The position numbers and the translations under genes are program-made. A stretch of 64,000 bases of DNA from Caballeronia sp. dw_276 (GTDB lineage Bacteria > Pseudomonadota > Gammaproteobacteria > Burkholderiales > Burkholderiaceae), in the NCBI RefSeq assembly GCF_018449635.1, contig NZ_JAAVUV010000006.1:1-64000 (forward strand), given 5' to 3'. The notes beneath the pieces are model-generated. The model had not been told where the DNA came from. It saw nothing but the letters and a program-made list of their open reading frames with translations, and ran no database searches. Position 1 is the first letter of the stretch. Each line of letters starts with the position of its first letter. This document shows positions 54,934 to 64,000 of this stretch, one piece after another.

Positions 54934-56281
54934 TACGCCCCGAAGAATCAAAGCCGGGTGGTCCGGATCGCGGCCTCAGTGTTTCCACCGACGAAAAGGC
55001 CGCCTCGCCACCTTCGTGCTACCTGAATGAAACGTTTACGGCCGGTTTGCCGCCCCAAGCTTCGTCGTGCCGGAAAGCCAGAAACTTTCGATGCCGCAAC
55101 GCAGCAAAAAGGGCCGCATTCGAGTGGACATCAACGTTTGGAGACGTGCCGCGCCCCATAAAATAAGGCTTCCGAATGCGCTGAGGATAGGCGAGGCGAA
55201 ACAATCGCGCCAGTCATCGCGATGAACCTTGGCGGATGCTCACTGCATTGGACCGTCGGACCTTATATCCATGGCGGGATTGCGCGACAAAGTGTCTGAT
55301 CTGGCGTGACCGAAACGCGCTCGACTGTAAGGAAAGGTGCGTAACTATTCTGTATCAAATCGTATTGCCCGCCAAAGCGTGGATTCACAAGGCGACGACA
55401 TGGGCGATATCACGCCAACGCGGGTGCATACCGGTTCGATACAGCTGGTACTCGACTGGTTGAACCGATGCGGACTGATCCGCCAGACGGCTGTTCTTTT
55501 ACGCCGCGGCACGAGCGGGGTTTACAGGTGCTCCATCCGCCGGAGCCCGGTTTAAACAGGGGCTATCGCCCTCAGGCACCGTTTGTCAGCCACGTTACAT
55601 ATTTTCATAAGATTAATTGATTCCGTTACTCATATGAAACGCGATTAAGCGCAATTTATCGTGTGCGGAGATGTCTGTGCGCAACCGCACTCACGCGGCT
55701 TGCGTTGTTAATCGGAAGACGGCATTAAAGACGCGTATTAAAGCTTGTAATTTAAATTGAAGTGGCCCTTCGGGTAACTCATGCGAAGCCTTAAACACCT
55801 CGTTCTAAACAAGTAATTCGCTAACTGGCTTTTTCTGTGTTTCACAGACGAAACGTTTTCGCCGGCCAGCGCTGGCATCGCCCTTCTGGACAGGCTGCCG
55901 GGGCGCCGGAAAGCCGTGCCGCGCGTGGCGCCAGAAACCGCGCTGAGCGTTGATTTGTATGACGTTGGCAGGTTTTGACTGCCCTGTCCGATATGCGCTA
56001 CTGAATCCCACTGGCATTCGTCTTGCAATGTCCCATCCGAAATCAAATCACCCTCGGCCCATTGCGTTGTATTTAAAGCGAACGGCCGTATTAGAAAAAG
56101 GGTGAATGATGGCCAGCGCACGCATTGAAAGGATTTGAATGGCGACGCCGGAATTTTTCCGCCAACATCTCGCTACTTTCAGTCACGACAACCTAATCAA
56201 ACTTGAGGGTGTCTATGATGCACCGCAATGAGAACGCACTATCCAATCATGTTGGATTCAACAAGTTCGCAGGGGAATGCC
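54934..56281. other. 1.35-kb region upstream of the second locus
   Basis: No gene could be supported; the short frames here have no RBS or recognisable domain. It should contain the promoters of the glycoside hydrolase (minus) and of the GlxA-type regulator (plus). Its length suggests complex regulation. Confidence 0.4.
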
Positions 56282-57283
56282 ATGCCTTACGCCAGTCTTG
56301 AACCCGCCGTAATGGGCTGGCTACAACCGGCTCCCAGAAGCACGCAAGCCGAGATTCGCCGCATCGCGATCCTGTTGTACGACGGATTTTCGCTGCTTGG
56401 CGCCGGTATCGTCGCGGAGGTTTTCCATGTCGCAAACGAGCTGGCCGTCCTGAAGGCGCGCAACGACTGGAATTACGACGTACGTTTCCTTTCGGTTGAA
56501 GGCGGCAACGTGGCGTGTTCGTCCTCGGTGCGCGTGTGGACCGACGGACTCGATGCACGCCACTACGGCGGCTTCGACGCACTGTTCGTGGCCGGCGGCA
56601 AGGGCGCCGACAACGCCGCGGGCGATGAACGCATCGTCGAATGGTTGCGTCGTGTTCATTCGAAGACCACCGTGGTCAAGTCGATCGCGGAAGGACGCAA
56701 GGTGCTCGATGCAGCCGGCATCGGTCACGCGGCGGAATCGCAAATCCGTATCGGACATTCGATGATGAACGCGGTTCGCGAAGAACAGGCAAGCGAAGCC
56801 GGCGACCGTTATGAATCCATGAAAGGCGCGCTGTTGATGATCAAGCGCGACCTGGGCGTGGACGTGGCGCGCGGTGTCGCGGAACGTCTGATGCCGGGCT
56901 CGGCTTCAAAGCTGGTTCCGTTGCTTGGCGACAGCGGCACGGCCTCCGCCGGCGACAAGATTCGCGCGGCTGCGCGCTGGTTGCAGGACAACTGCGAACG
57001 GCCTATATCCGTAGTCGACGCCGCGCAAGTGGCGGCCATGAGCGAGCGCAATTTCCTGCGCCGTTTCAAGATCGAGATGGGTATCACGCCGTCGGACTAT
57101 TTGCTGCAAGCGCGCCTTGCCGTGACCTGCACGCTGCTTACCGACTCCGAACTGCCGGTCGACAAGATCGCGCGCCGCAGCGGCATGGGCAATGGCGATC
57201 GTCTCGCCAAGATTTTCCGCAAGCGCCTTCTCATTTCACCCACCGAGTACCGGATGCAAAGCCGCCGCGACGCGGGCGTCTGA
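56282..57283 (+). CDS. GlxA-type AraC regulator with DJ-1-like domain (second)
   Basis: A 333-residue paralogue of the regulator at 48883. The DJ-1-like domain starts at RIAILLYDGFSLLGAGIVAEV, with VVKSIAEGRKVL replacing the usual cysteine elbow. The AraC domain has RPISVVDAAQVAAMSERNFL and ARRSGMGNGDRLAKIFRKR. AGGGG precedes the ATG at 56282; an ATG at 56228 would add 18 residues. It precedes manC and the export genes in the same direction and is the natural candidate to control them. Confidence 0.88.
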   Translation: MPYASLEPAVMGWLQPAPRSTQAEIRRIAILLYDGFSLLGAGIVAEVFHVANELAVLKARNDWNYDVRFLSVEGGNVACSSSVRVWTDGLDARHYGGFDALFVAGGKGADNAAGDERIVEWLRRVHSKTTVVKSIAEGRKVLDAAGIGHAAESQIRIGHSMMNAVREEQASEAGDRYESMKGALLMIKRDLGVDVARGVAERLMPGSASKLVPLLGDSGTASAGDKIRAAARWLQDNCERPISVVDAAQVAAMSERNFLRRFKIEMGITPSDYLLQARLAVTCTLLTDSELPVDKIARRSGMGNGDRLAKIFRKRLLISPTEYRMQSRRDAGV

Positions 57284-57409
57284 TCAACACAGGCCATAGA
57301 CGTGCAGGACGGCTCAAATCGAGCCGCGCTGAATCATCGGTGCAGCGAGCGCAAACCATATTGCGTCGCTTCACCCGGGGAAGACGTTCAAGAATATAGG
57401 ATTACTAAA

Positions 57410-58924
57410 ATGAACACGAAGGTGAGGCAGGACGAAGGAGACGTAGTCACGGGCGCAAAAGGTTTGTCGACCGACTGCCGGCGTCTCGTTCAGGTGGTGC
57501 TGGCCGGCGGTTCGGGCACACGTCTGTGGCCCGTATCGCGCGAAAACTTTCCGAAGCAACTCATTGGCGTCGTGGGCGCCGAATCCTTGTTGCAAGCAAC
57601 CGTTTTGCGCATGAAGGGTTTTCCCCCTGCATGGGATGTTGCAGCGGAGCCGGTGATCGTTTGCGGTGAAGACCATCGCTTTGCTACGGCCGAGCAGATC
57701 CGCGACAGCGGCGTGAGCGCGCGCATCGTGGTGGAACCCGCGCGCCGCGATACAGCGCCCGCACTGACGCTTGCAGCGCTCGCCGCTTGCGCCGACGGCC
57801 AGGACGCAATCCTCGTCGCCATGCCTGCAGATCACGCGATCGCGGATGTTCCCGCGCTCCATGCCGCCATCGATACAGCCGCGCGTCACGCGCAGGCCGG
57901 CGAGATCGCCACGCTCGGCATTCCGCCGACGCGGCCGGACACCGGTTTCGGCTACATCCGCCTGGGCGAGGCGCTCGATGACGGCGCGCATCGGATCGAC
58001 CGTTTTGTCGAAAAGCCGGCCGCTGAACTCGCCGCTCAATACGTCGCGTCCGGTAATTTTTGGTGGAACAGCGGCATCTTCATCGTGCGTGCATCGGTAT
58101 GGCTTGCCGCTCTGGAAAAGCTCCAGCCGGAGATGTACGCGGCGTGTGTCTTGTCGCACGAACAAGCGAATAACACTGACGAATACTTGCGTCCATGTGC
58201 TGCTTCGTTTCAGAAATCGCCATCTGACTCCATCGACTACGCAGTGATGGAGCATCTGGGCAAGCCCGATTCGCCGTTCATGGGCGTGGTCGTGCCGCTT
58301 CAGGCCGGCTGGTCCGATCTGGGTTCATGGGATGCGGTCTGGGATGCGATGGACAAGGACGATGAAGGCAACGCGTCAAGCGGCCGGGTGTTGTTCGAAG
58401 GATCGACCGCGAGTTACGCGCGTTCGGAAGGCGGCAGGCTGGTCGCGTGCGTGGGGACGAACAACCTGATCGTGATCGAGACCGACGACGCTGTTCTTGT
58501 GGCTGACCGTTCACGCGTTCAGGACATCAAGGGCCTCGTGTCGCGGATCAAGCGCGAGAAGGCGCCCGAAGCTGATACACACCGAAAGGTTCGCCGTCCC
58601 TGGGGTTCCTACGATTCCATCGACCATGGCGAGCGTTTCCAGGTCAAGCGCATCGTGGTGAATCCGGGTGCGCGCCTGTCGCTGCAAATGCATCACCACC
58701 GCGCGGAACATTGGGTCGTTGTCAGCGGCACGGCCCTCGTGACGCGCGGAGAAGAAGAGTTTCTGCTGAGCGAAAACGAATCGACCTACATCCCGCTCGG
58801 TGTGCGTCACCGCCTGGAAAACCCGGGTCGCGTGCCGCTTGAAATCATTGAAGTGCAGTCAGGGACCTACCTCGGCGAAGACGACATCGTCAGATTTGAC
58901 GACAAGTATGGCCGGTGCAGCTAA
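57410..58924 (+). CDS. manC: Mannose-1-phosphate guanylyltransferase / mannose-6-phosphate isomerase (second copy)
   Basis: A 504-residue type II PMI/GMP, paralogous to bceA: VVLAGGSGTRLWPVSRENFP and FVEKPAAELAAQYVASG in the GMP domain, LSLQMHHHRAEHWVVVSGTA in the cupin. It makes GDP-mannose for the second locus. The ATG at 57410 has AGG at good spacing; the upstream frame is ignored. Compared with BceA, the N-terminal leader is different and slightly longer. It is followed closely by the priming transferase. Confidence 0.92.
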   Translation: MNTKVRQDEGDVVTGAKGLSTDCRRLVQVVLAGGSGTRLWPVSRENFPKQLIGVVGAESLLQATVLRMKGFPPAWDVAAEPVIVCGEDHRFATAEQIRDSGVSARIVVEPARRDTAPALTLAALAACADGQDAILVAMPADHAIADVPALHAAIDTAARHAQAGEIATLGIPPTRPDTGFGYIRLGEALDDGAHRIDRFVEKPAAELAAQYVASGNFWWNSGIFIVRASVWLAALEKLQPEMYAACVLSHEQANNTDEYLRPCAASFQKSPSDSIDYAVMEHLGKPDSPFMGVVVPLQAGWSDLGSWDAVWDAMDKDDEGNASSGRVLFEGSTASYARSEGGRLVACVGTNNLIVIETDDAVLVADRSRVQDIKGLVSRIKREKAPEADTHRKVRRPWGSYDSIDHGERFQVKRIVVNPGARLSLQMHHHRAEHWVVVSGTALVTRGEEEFLLSENESTYIPLGVRHRLENPGRVPLEIIEVQSGTYLGEDDIVRFDDKYGRCS

Positions 58925-58968
58925 TTAACCGTCAAGCGAAAGATTTGAGCGGTTCGGGGAGAATAAAA

Positions 58969-60345
58969 ATGCGCGGAATGACCAACCTGCTGGCGAGACT
59001 GTTCGACGTCGCGATGATCGTGGCGGGCGCGCTCGTGGCGTCGCAAATCCGTTTCGACGATGTATCGCAGCGTAGCTTTTATCTGGCGTTCGTGGCCTTC
59101 GCGGCGGCGTTTTCGCTTGCCGTGTTTCCCGCGCTCGGTGTCTACGAGTCGTGGCGCGGCCGCTCGAAAAGCGCGCTCGCCGGACAGGTCGCGCTGAGCT
59201 GGCTCATCGTGCAGGCTTGCGCGATGGTGCTGATGTTCTCGCTTCATCGTATCGACTTCGTGTCGCGTCTCTGGTTCGCCTACTGGACCGGAATGGCAGG
59301 CGCGGGAATGATCGCGGGCCGCATGGTGACGCATACGGTGCTCGGCCGGGTACGCAACGCAGGCCTGAATCTGAAGCAGGTGGCGGTTGCGGGTTGCGGC
59401 GATCATTGCGACGAGATCGTGCGCAAGATCGATCTGGCGCCTGCAGCGGGATTCCGTGCGACGGCTGCCTACAACGTGCAAGCGGGCGCGAAGATGAATA
59501 CCCGCGTGCCGGTCTTCGAAGATCACGAAGCGTTTGCCAATTATGTCCGCACGCAGAACGTGGGCGAAGTGTGGCTCGCGCTGCCGCTGACCGAAGAACG
59601 CACGATCCTCAAGCTCGTCGATGAATTCCGCAACGACCTGATCAATATCCGTTTCATGCCGGATGTGCGCACGCTTTCGCTCTTCGAAGGCAGCGTGACG
59701 AACCTGCTTGGCGTACCGACCATCAACCTTGCGGCGTCGCCGTTGCCGCCGAACGCGCTGCTGCAAAAAGAGATTTTCGACCGCGTATTCGCAGCGGCCG
59801 CATTGATTGCCGTGTCGCCGGTCATGATTGCCTGCGCGCTTGCCGTGAAGCTCACCTCGCGCGGTCCGGTGTTTTTCAAGCAGCGCAGAAAGGGCGCCGA
59901 CGGCCGCGTCTTCAGCATCTATAAATTTCGCTCCATGCGCATGCACGTGGAGAAGGAAGGTGAATTGCGGCAGGCCACGCGCAACGATCCGCGCATCACC
60001 CGTGTCGGTGCGTTCCTGCGCCGCACGAGCCTCGACGAGTTGCCGCAATTCTTCAACGTGCTGCGCGGCGACATGTCGGTGGTGGGACCGCGTCCGCATG
60101 CACTCGAGCATGACGATCTTTATCAGAAAGTCGTATCGGGTTACATCCATCGGTACCGGATCAAGCCGGGCATTACCGGCTGGGCCCAGGTCAACGGGTT
60201 TCGCGGCGAGACTGATCGCATCGAAAAAATGGAGGGACGCGTCGCACACGATTTGTACTACTTGGGTAACTGGTCGTTCGGACTTGATATGAAAATTATC
60301 TTTGCGACGATCTTCAAAGGTTTGCGCCACACCAACGCTTATTGA
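58969..60345 (+). CDS. Undecaprenyl-phosphate sugar-1-phosphate transferase (second copy)
   Basis: A 458-residue WcaJ-type priming enzyme, paralogous to BceB throughout ([69 protein letters not shown]). N-terminal membrane helices come first, then the middle domain, then the catalytic C-terminal domain. GGGGAG precedes the ATG at 58969. It would begin the repeat unit of a second polysaccharide, or partly substitute for BceB. Confidence 0.92.
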   Translation: MRGMTNLLARLFDVAMIVAGALVASQIRFDDVSQRSFYLAFVAFAAAFSLAVFPALGVYESWRGRSKSALAGQVALSWLIVQACAMVLMFSLHRIDFVSRLWFAYWTGMAGAGMIAGRMVTHTVLGRVRNAGLNLKQVAVAGCGDHCDEIVRKIDLAPAAGFRATAAYNVQAGAKMNTRVPVFEDHEAFANYVRTQNVGEVWLALPLTEERTILKLVDEFRNDLINIRFMPDVRTLSLFEGSVTNLLGVPTINLAASPLPPNALLQKEIFDRVFAAAALIAVSPVMIACALAVKLTSRGPVFFKQRRKGADGRVFSIYKFRSMRMHVEKEGELRQATRNDPRITRVGAFLRRTSLDELPQFFNVLRGDMSVVGPRPHALEHDDLYQKVVSGYIHRYRIKPGITGWAQVNGFRGETDRIEKMEGRVAHDLYYLGNWSFGLDMKIIFATIFKGLRHTNAY

Positions 60346-60361
60346 AGCAGGGGACGACAAC

Positions 60362-61543
60362 ATGAACAGCCAACAAATATCCGGTGCCACGGCGCCGAAC
60401 AAGAACAGCCATGCCGTGCCTGGAACGCGTGTGGCCCTTTCCCTCGCGATCGCTGCAATGCTCTCAGCATGCTCGCTGGCTCCGGGCCAGCACATGATCG
60501 AGCCGGCTGCGTTGCCTGTTACGAGTGCCGACAACGGCGACGTGACCAGCGACATCCAGATCCCGATCAAGCAGATCGACTTGACGCTGATCCGCCAGAT
60601 TCGCGCGGAACAGAAGAGCATGGACAAGACGGCGAGCCAGCTCGGTCTGTTCGCCAAGGCGACCGGATACAAGCTTGGACCGGGCGACGTGCTGCAGATC
60701 ACGGTATGGGATCACCCTGAACTCGCAGCAGCAGTCGGCCAGCCGGCGCAGAACACGAAGACGTCGGACGCAGCGCCTGGCTTCGTGGTGGATAGCGAAG
60801 GCAACGTGCAGTTCCCGTACGTGAACCGTGCGATCCACGCATCCGGCAAGACCGCTGAGCAGATCCAGCGCGAAATCTATAGCGAACTGAGCAAGGTGTT
60901 CGTGAAGCCGCAGGTCACGGTTCGAGTGGCTTCGTTCCGCTCATCGCAGGTTTATGTGGATGGCGATGTGCGTGCACCTGGCGCACAGACCGTCAATGAC
61001 ATTCCGATGACGCTCACCGAAGCGGTCAACCGCGCGGGTGGTTTCGCACCGACGGCCGATCAAAGCCGGGTGACGATCACGCGCAACGGCACGGCTTACC
61101 CGGTCAACGTCGCGCAGATGATGAAGCAGGGCAAAAACCCCGCCGACATCATGCTGCAACCGGGCGACATGCTGCATGTGGACGCACGCGAAGACAACAC
61201 GGTCTATGTGATGGGCGAAGTCAACAAGCCGGCGCCGGTTCCGCCGTTGCGCGACGGCACGCTCACGCTTGCCGAGGCGCTTGCGCAAGCGGGTCAGCTC
61301 AATCAGGAAACGTCGAACCCGAAGCAGCTGTTCGTGCTTCGCTCGACCGCCGGCGACACGCCGGTGATTTATCGCCTGGATGCGCGCTCGCCGGTTTCCA
61401 TGCTGCTTGCCAACCAGTTCCCGCTGGAATCGAAGGACATTGTCTATGTCGATAACAGCGGCCTGGTCCGCGCAAACCGCGTGCTGAACTTGTTCCTGCC
61501 GGCAATCAACGCGGGCCTGACTGCCGCGATCGTTACCAAGTAG
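60362..61543 (+). CDS. Outer-membrane polysaccharide export lipoprotein (second Wza-like)
   Basis: A 393-residue OPX protein. The signal ends at LSAC (Cys 37). The export domain starts at YKLGPGDVLQITVWDHPELA, with SLBB domains at VYVDGDVRAPGAQTV and VYVMGEVNKPAPVPPL. AGGGG lies upstream of the ATG. It pairs with the downstream Wzc-like kinase and duplicates BceE of the first locus. Confidence 0.92.
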   Translation: MNSQQISGATAPNKNSHAVPGTRVALSLAIAAMLSACSLAPGQHMIEPAALPVTSADNGDVTSDIQIPIKQIDLTLIRQIRAEQKSMDKTASQLGLFAKATGYKLGPGDVLQITVWDHPELAAAVGQPAQNTKTSDAAPGFVVDSEGNVQFPYVNRAIHASGKTAEQIQREIYSELSKVFVKPQVTVRVASFRSSQVYVDGDVRAPGAQTVNDIPMTLTEAVNRAGGFAPTADQSRVTITRNGTAYPVNVAQMMKQGKNPADIMLQPGDMLHVDAREDNTVYVMGEVNKPAPVPPLRDGTLTLAEALAQAGQLNQETSNPKQLFVLRSTAGDTPVIYRLDARSPVSMLLANQFPLESKDIVYVDNSGLVRANRVLNLFLPAINAGLTAAIVTK

Positions 61544-61558
61544 TTATTGAAGCTGTGT

Positions 61559-61588
61559 CCGGCGCCGTCCTTTTTTAAAAGGCGCCGG
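61559..61588. terminator. Hairpin between wza and wzc of the second locus
   Basis: CCGGCGCC pairs with GGCGCCGG (8 bp) around a 14-nt loop that holds the T6 and A4 runs. It is not a classical terminator, because the T-run is in the loop. It could modulate wzc expression. Confidence 0.5.
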
Positions 61589-61594
61589 CGCGTT

Positions 61595-61626
61595 TCGTCT
61601 GATCGTCTGATCGTCTGATCGTTTGA
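61595..61626. repeat. 8-bp tandem repeat upstream of wzc
   Basis: TCGTCTGA occurs three times followed by TCGTTTGA, so four octamers end 13 nt before the ATG of the BY-kinase gene. A change in copy number would alter the leader between hairpin and RBS. Confidence 0.85.
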
Positions 61627-61639
61627 GTGAGCGACAAAA

Positions 61640-63871
61640 ATGGCCATCAATTTTGAAAACCGCTATGCGGATGTAGTGTCGACAGGGGACGAGCTACGCT
61701 TGTCCGACTACCTGGCGGCCATCTTGGGGAGCTGGCGGATCATCGTTATGGTCACGCTCGCAGTCCTCCTTCTCGGCACTGCCTATGCGTTCATTGCGCC
61801 GCCGGTGTATCGCGCCGACGCGATGATCCAGGTCACCGAAAGCAACGCGGGCAATAACAACAATAACAATGCGAACGCGGTGCAAACCGTGTCGCAAATG
61901 TTCGATGCGAAGTCGACGACCGCTGCCGAAATCGAGCTGCTGCGCTCACGGCTCGTGGTTGAAGATACGGTCAACAAGCTGCATCTGGATATCACGGCGC
62001 GTCCGCGTTATTTCCCGATCGTCGGCGGCCTGATCGGCGACATTCTCGGCGCACGCAATGGCCAGGCGCCGGTGAGCTGGCTGTCGGGCTTTGCGTGGGG
62101 CAACGAAAGCATTTCGGTGCCGAAGTTCGATACGCCGAAAGAAGCCTACGACAAGACATACATCCTGACGGCAGGCGTTGGCGGCAGCTACGTCCTTAGC
62201 GATCCTGACGGCATTGCAATCCTGAACGGCAAGGTCGGTCAGGAAGCAAACGGTTCGAGCGCACTCGGTCCTGTGAATCTGCTCGTTGAACAGATGAACG
62301 GTGAACCGGGCGCGAAGTTCGAACTTTCGCGTGCATCGACGCTTGGCACGGTGGACGCCTTGCAAAAGCGCCTCACGGTGGCGGAAACGACGCTGCAGTC
62401 GGGAATCATCGCGTTGAGCCTCGAAGGCCATGACGCGAAGCTGACCTCGCAGATCGTGAACAACATCGCGCGCCGCTTCGTTCAGCAGGATATGGACACG
62501 CGTTCCGCCGAGGCCGGCAAGACGCTCGCGTTCCTCGAGCAACAGCTTCCGGAACTGCGTACGCAACTGGACCAGGCCGAGCAAAAGTACAACACCTTCC
62601 GTAACAAGCAGGGCACGGTCGATCTCGGCGAAGAAAGCCGCTTGCTGCTCCAGCAAGTCGTCGATAACAAGACGAAGCTGATGGACCTGCAACAGCAACG
62701 CGCCGAACTTTCGCAACGCTTCACGGCGAACCATCCGTCGGTCGCCGCGCTCGATGCGCAGATCGGTGCACTGCAAGCCGCGCAAGGTTCGTTGACCAAG
62801 AATGTCTCCGTGCTGCCCGATACCGAGCAGACCGCGCTGCGTCTCTTGCGTGATGTCCGCGTGAACACCGAGCTCTACACGAACCTCTTGAACAGCGCGC
62901 AGCAATTGCGCGTCGCCAAGGCGGGTCAGGTGGGCAACGTGCGTGTGGTCGATTTCGCCGAAGCTGCTGACGATCCTGTCCGTCCGAAGCGCCTGATCGT
63001 GATCCTGATCAGCCTGGGCACCGGCCTGGTGCTTGGCATCATCGTGGCGTTCATTCGCAAGTCGCTGTTCGGCGGCGTGGAGCGTCCGGAAGAAATCGAG
63101 AACCGTCTTGGCGTGCGTGTGTTCGCCATTGTTCCGCGCAGCAACCAGCAGCTTCGTCTGCAGCAGAAGGTGGGTTCGCGTAGTCAGGGCCTGCACGTGC
63201 TTGCCGCGACATCGCCGGAAGACGCCGCAGTAGAAGGCATTCGCGGACTGCGTACCTCGCTGCAACTGCAGATGGCCGACGCACGCAACAACGTGGTCAT
63301 GCTGACGGGTTCGCGTCCGGATGCCGGCAAGTCGTTCCTTTCGGTCAACCTGGCGACGCTGGTGGCATCGACACGCAAACGCGTGCTGCTGATCGACGGC
63401 GACATGCGCCGTGGCGACGTTCACTCGCATTTCGGCGTGCGCCATATGCCGGGTCTGTCCGATGTGCTGATGGGTTCGGATATCGAAGCGGCTCTTCTGC
63501 ACGACGTGCTGCCGGGCGTGGATTTGCTGACCAAGGGTTCGTTGCCCTCGCATCCGTCGGAATTGCTGATGAGCGATCGCATGCATGAAGTGCTGGAATT
63601 CCTCAAGCACAAGTACGACCTCGTGATCATCGATACCCCGCCGGTACTCGCCGTCACCGACGCCACCGTGATCGGCAAGCATGCTGGCACGAGCCTGCTG
63701 GTGGTGCGCCATGGCCGCAACCAGGTTGAAGAAATCGGAGAAACCATGAAGCGCCTGCAGCACGGTGGCGTGAACATGAAGGGCGTGCTTCTCACCGACG
63801 TGCCGCAATCGAAGCTGATGTCGGGCAGTTCCTATACCAACTACTACGGCTACGAGAGCATCCCTGAGTGA
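61640..63871 (+). CDS. Polysaccharide co-polymerase / BY-tyrosine kinase (second Wzc-like)
   Basis: A 743-residue protein with the same domain order as BceF. The Wzz part has membrane segments (IIVMVTLAVLLLGTAYAFIA and IVILISLGTGLVLGIIVAFI), between them a periplasmic coil (ETTLQSGIIALSLEGHDA, PELRTQLDQAEQKYNTF). The kinase has Walker A (TGSRPDAGKSFLSVNLA) and A' (LLIDGDMRRGD). The C-terminal tail SSYTNYYGYESIPE holds four clustered tyrosines. No phosphatase gene is next to it; BceD could act on both kinases. Confidence 0.92.
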   Translation: MAINFENRYADVVSTGDELRLSDYLAAILGSWRIIVMVTLAVLLLGTAYAFIAPPVYRADAMIQVTESNAGNNNNNNANAVQTVSQMFDAKSTTAAEIELLRSRLVVEDTVNKLHLDITARPRYFPIVGGLIGDILGARNGQAPVSWLSGFAWGNESISVPKFDTPKEAYDKTYILTAGVGGSYVLSDPDGIAILNGKVGQEANGSSALGPVNLLVEQMNGEPGAKFELSRASTLGTVDALQKRLTVAETTLQSGIIALSLEGHDAKLTSQIVNNIARRFVQQDMDTRSAEAGKTLAFLEQQLPELRTQLDQAEQKYNTFRNKQGTVDLGEESRLLLQQVVDNKTKLMDLQQQRAELSQRFTANHPSVAALDAQIGALQAAQGSLTKNVSVLPDTEQTALRLLRDVRVNTELYTNLLNSAQQLRVAKAGQVGNVRVVDFAEAADDPVRPKRLIVILISLGTGLVLGIIVAFIRKSLFGGVERPEEIENRLGVRVFAIVPRSNQQLRLQQKVGSRSQGLHVLAATSPEDAAVEGIRGLRTSLQLQMADARNNVVMLTGSRPDAGKSFLSVNLATLVASTRKRVLLIDGDMRRGDVHSHFGVRHMPGLSDVLMGSDIEAALLHDVLPGVDLLTKGSLPSHPSELLMSDRMHEVLEFLKHKYDLVIIDTPPVLAVTDATVIGKHAGTSLLVVRHGRNQVEEIGETMKRLQHGGVNMKGVLLTDVPQSKLMSGSSYTNYYGYESIPE

Positions 63872-63940
63872 TGCCCTGGACACGATGACGCCGCGGCGCG
63901 CGGGACGCGCCACTTTCACGAGAAAGACGAGAGGCACAAG

Positions 63941-64000
63941 ATGAAACACAAGGTCGCTTTGATTACCGGCGTTACGGGACAGGACGGGTCCTATCTGGCC
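63941..64000 (+). CDS. gmd: GDP-mannose 4,6-dehydratase (5' end only)
   Basis: The last 60 bases encode MKHKVALITGVTGQDGSYLA, the diagnostic N-terminus of GDP-mannose 4,6-dehydratase (the TGVTGQDGSYL cofactor loop). The gene runs past the right edge. Its product, GDP-4-keto-6-deoxy-mannose, is the substrate for the RMD reductase encoded at 34692. It follows wzc by 69 bp, so it is probably in the same operon. Confidence 0.85.
   Translation, partial: MKHKVALITGVTGQDGSYLA

Noticed and set aside
58921..60702. A 593-codon minus-strand open frame opposite the second priming transferase and wza
   Set aside because: Shadow frame with unnatural composition; the plus strand encodes two recognisable families across it.
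61946..63949. A 667-codon minus-strand open frame opposite the second wzc
   Set aside because: It is a mirror of the wzc coding strand in GC-rich DNA, with His/Arg-rich low-complexity translation and no domain; wzc has clear motifs.

Overview
The window looks like a chromosomal piece of a GC-rich betaproteobacterium of the Burkholderia / Paraburkholderia / Caballeronia group. The main support is a gene order matching the cepacian exopolysaccharide loci (bce-I and bce-II) of that group, together with LysR and GlxA-type regulators and abundant paralogy. Species is not determined. No rRNA, tRNA or CRISPR was seen.

1-6.0 kb: a worn accessory region. It holds a partial zinc-ribbon-like ORF of the kind seen beside IS66 elements (minus strand, running off the left edge), an Asp/Glu racemase-like gene whose 3' end is fused to the inverted 5' end of a 2-hydroxyacid dehydrogenase gene, an aldo/keto reductase, a frameshifted NmrA-type reductase pseudogene, and a Tat-exported serine hydrolase. 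The hydrolase is divergent from a LysR gene (6.27-7.2 kb), with two palindromes between them.

7.2-16.5 kb: an accessory island with an 8-bp tandem repeat, a diguanylate-cyclase (GGDEF) pseudogene, small ORFans, a ParD/ParE-like toxin-antitoxin pair with a clear palindromic operator, and a serine recombinase followed by two translationally coupled ParB/RepB-like genes without ParA. After 1.5 kb of AT-richer DNA comes an orphan GT9-like glycosyltransferase, then a protein with a transposase-type DNA-binding domain (DUF4096-like).

17.8-32.8 kb: bce-I-like cluster. bceA (GDP-mannose supply, minus strand) is divergent from bceB-bceK: priming transferase, UDP-glucose dehydrogenase, tyrosine phosphatase, outer-membrane export lipoprotein, BY-kinase co-polymerase, glycosyltransferases and polymerase.

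32.8-48.8 kb: bce-II-like cluster: LysR, GDP-4-keto-6-deoxymannose reductase, a secreted beta-propeller-like protein, flippase, two-domain glycosyltransferase, acyltransferase, a tiny membrane protein, galU and a PAP2-type membrane protein. Two copies of a ~700-bp palindromic repeat bracket the first three of these genes. A LysR/YciI/NIPSNAP cassette is inserted between the bceR-like and bceS-like genes.

48.9-64 kb: two paralogous GlxA-type regulators, a second galU, a NUDIX GDP-mannose hydrolase, two small envelope ORFs, a lipoprotein glycoside hydrolase (PslG/GH39-like), then a second polysaccharide locus: regulator, manC, priming transferase, wza, wzc and the first 60 bases of gmd. The window therefore has two priming/export sets. 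Sugar-nucleotide supply appears shared: GDP-mannose from two ManC copies, UDP-glucose from two GalU copies, UDP-glucuronate from BceC, and GDP-D-rhamnose only by combining gmd (second locus) with rmd (first locus).
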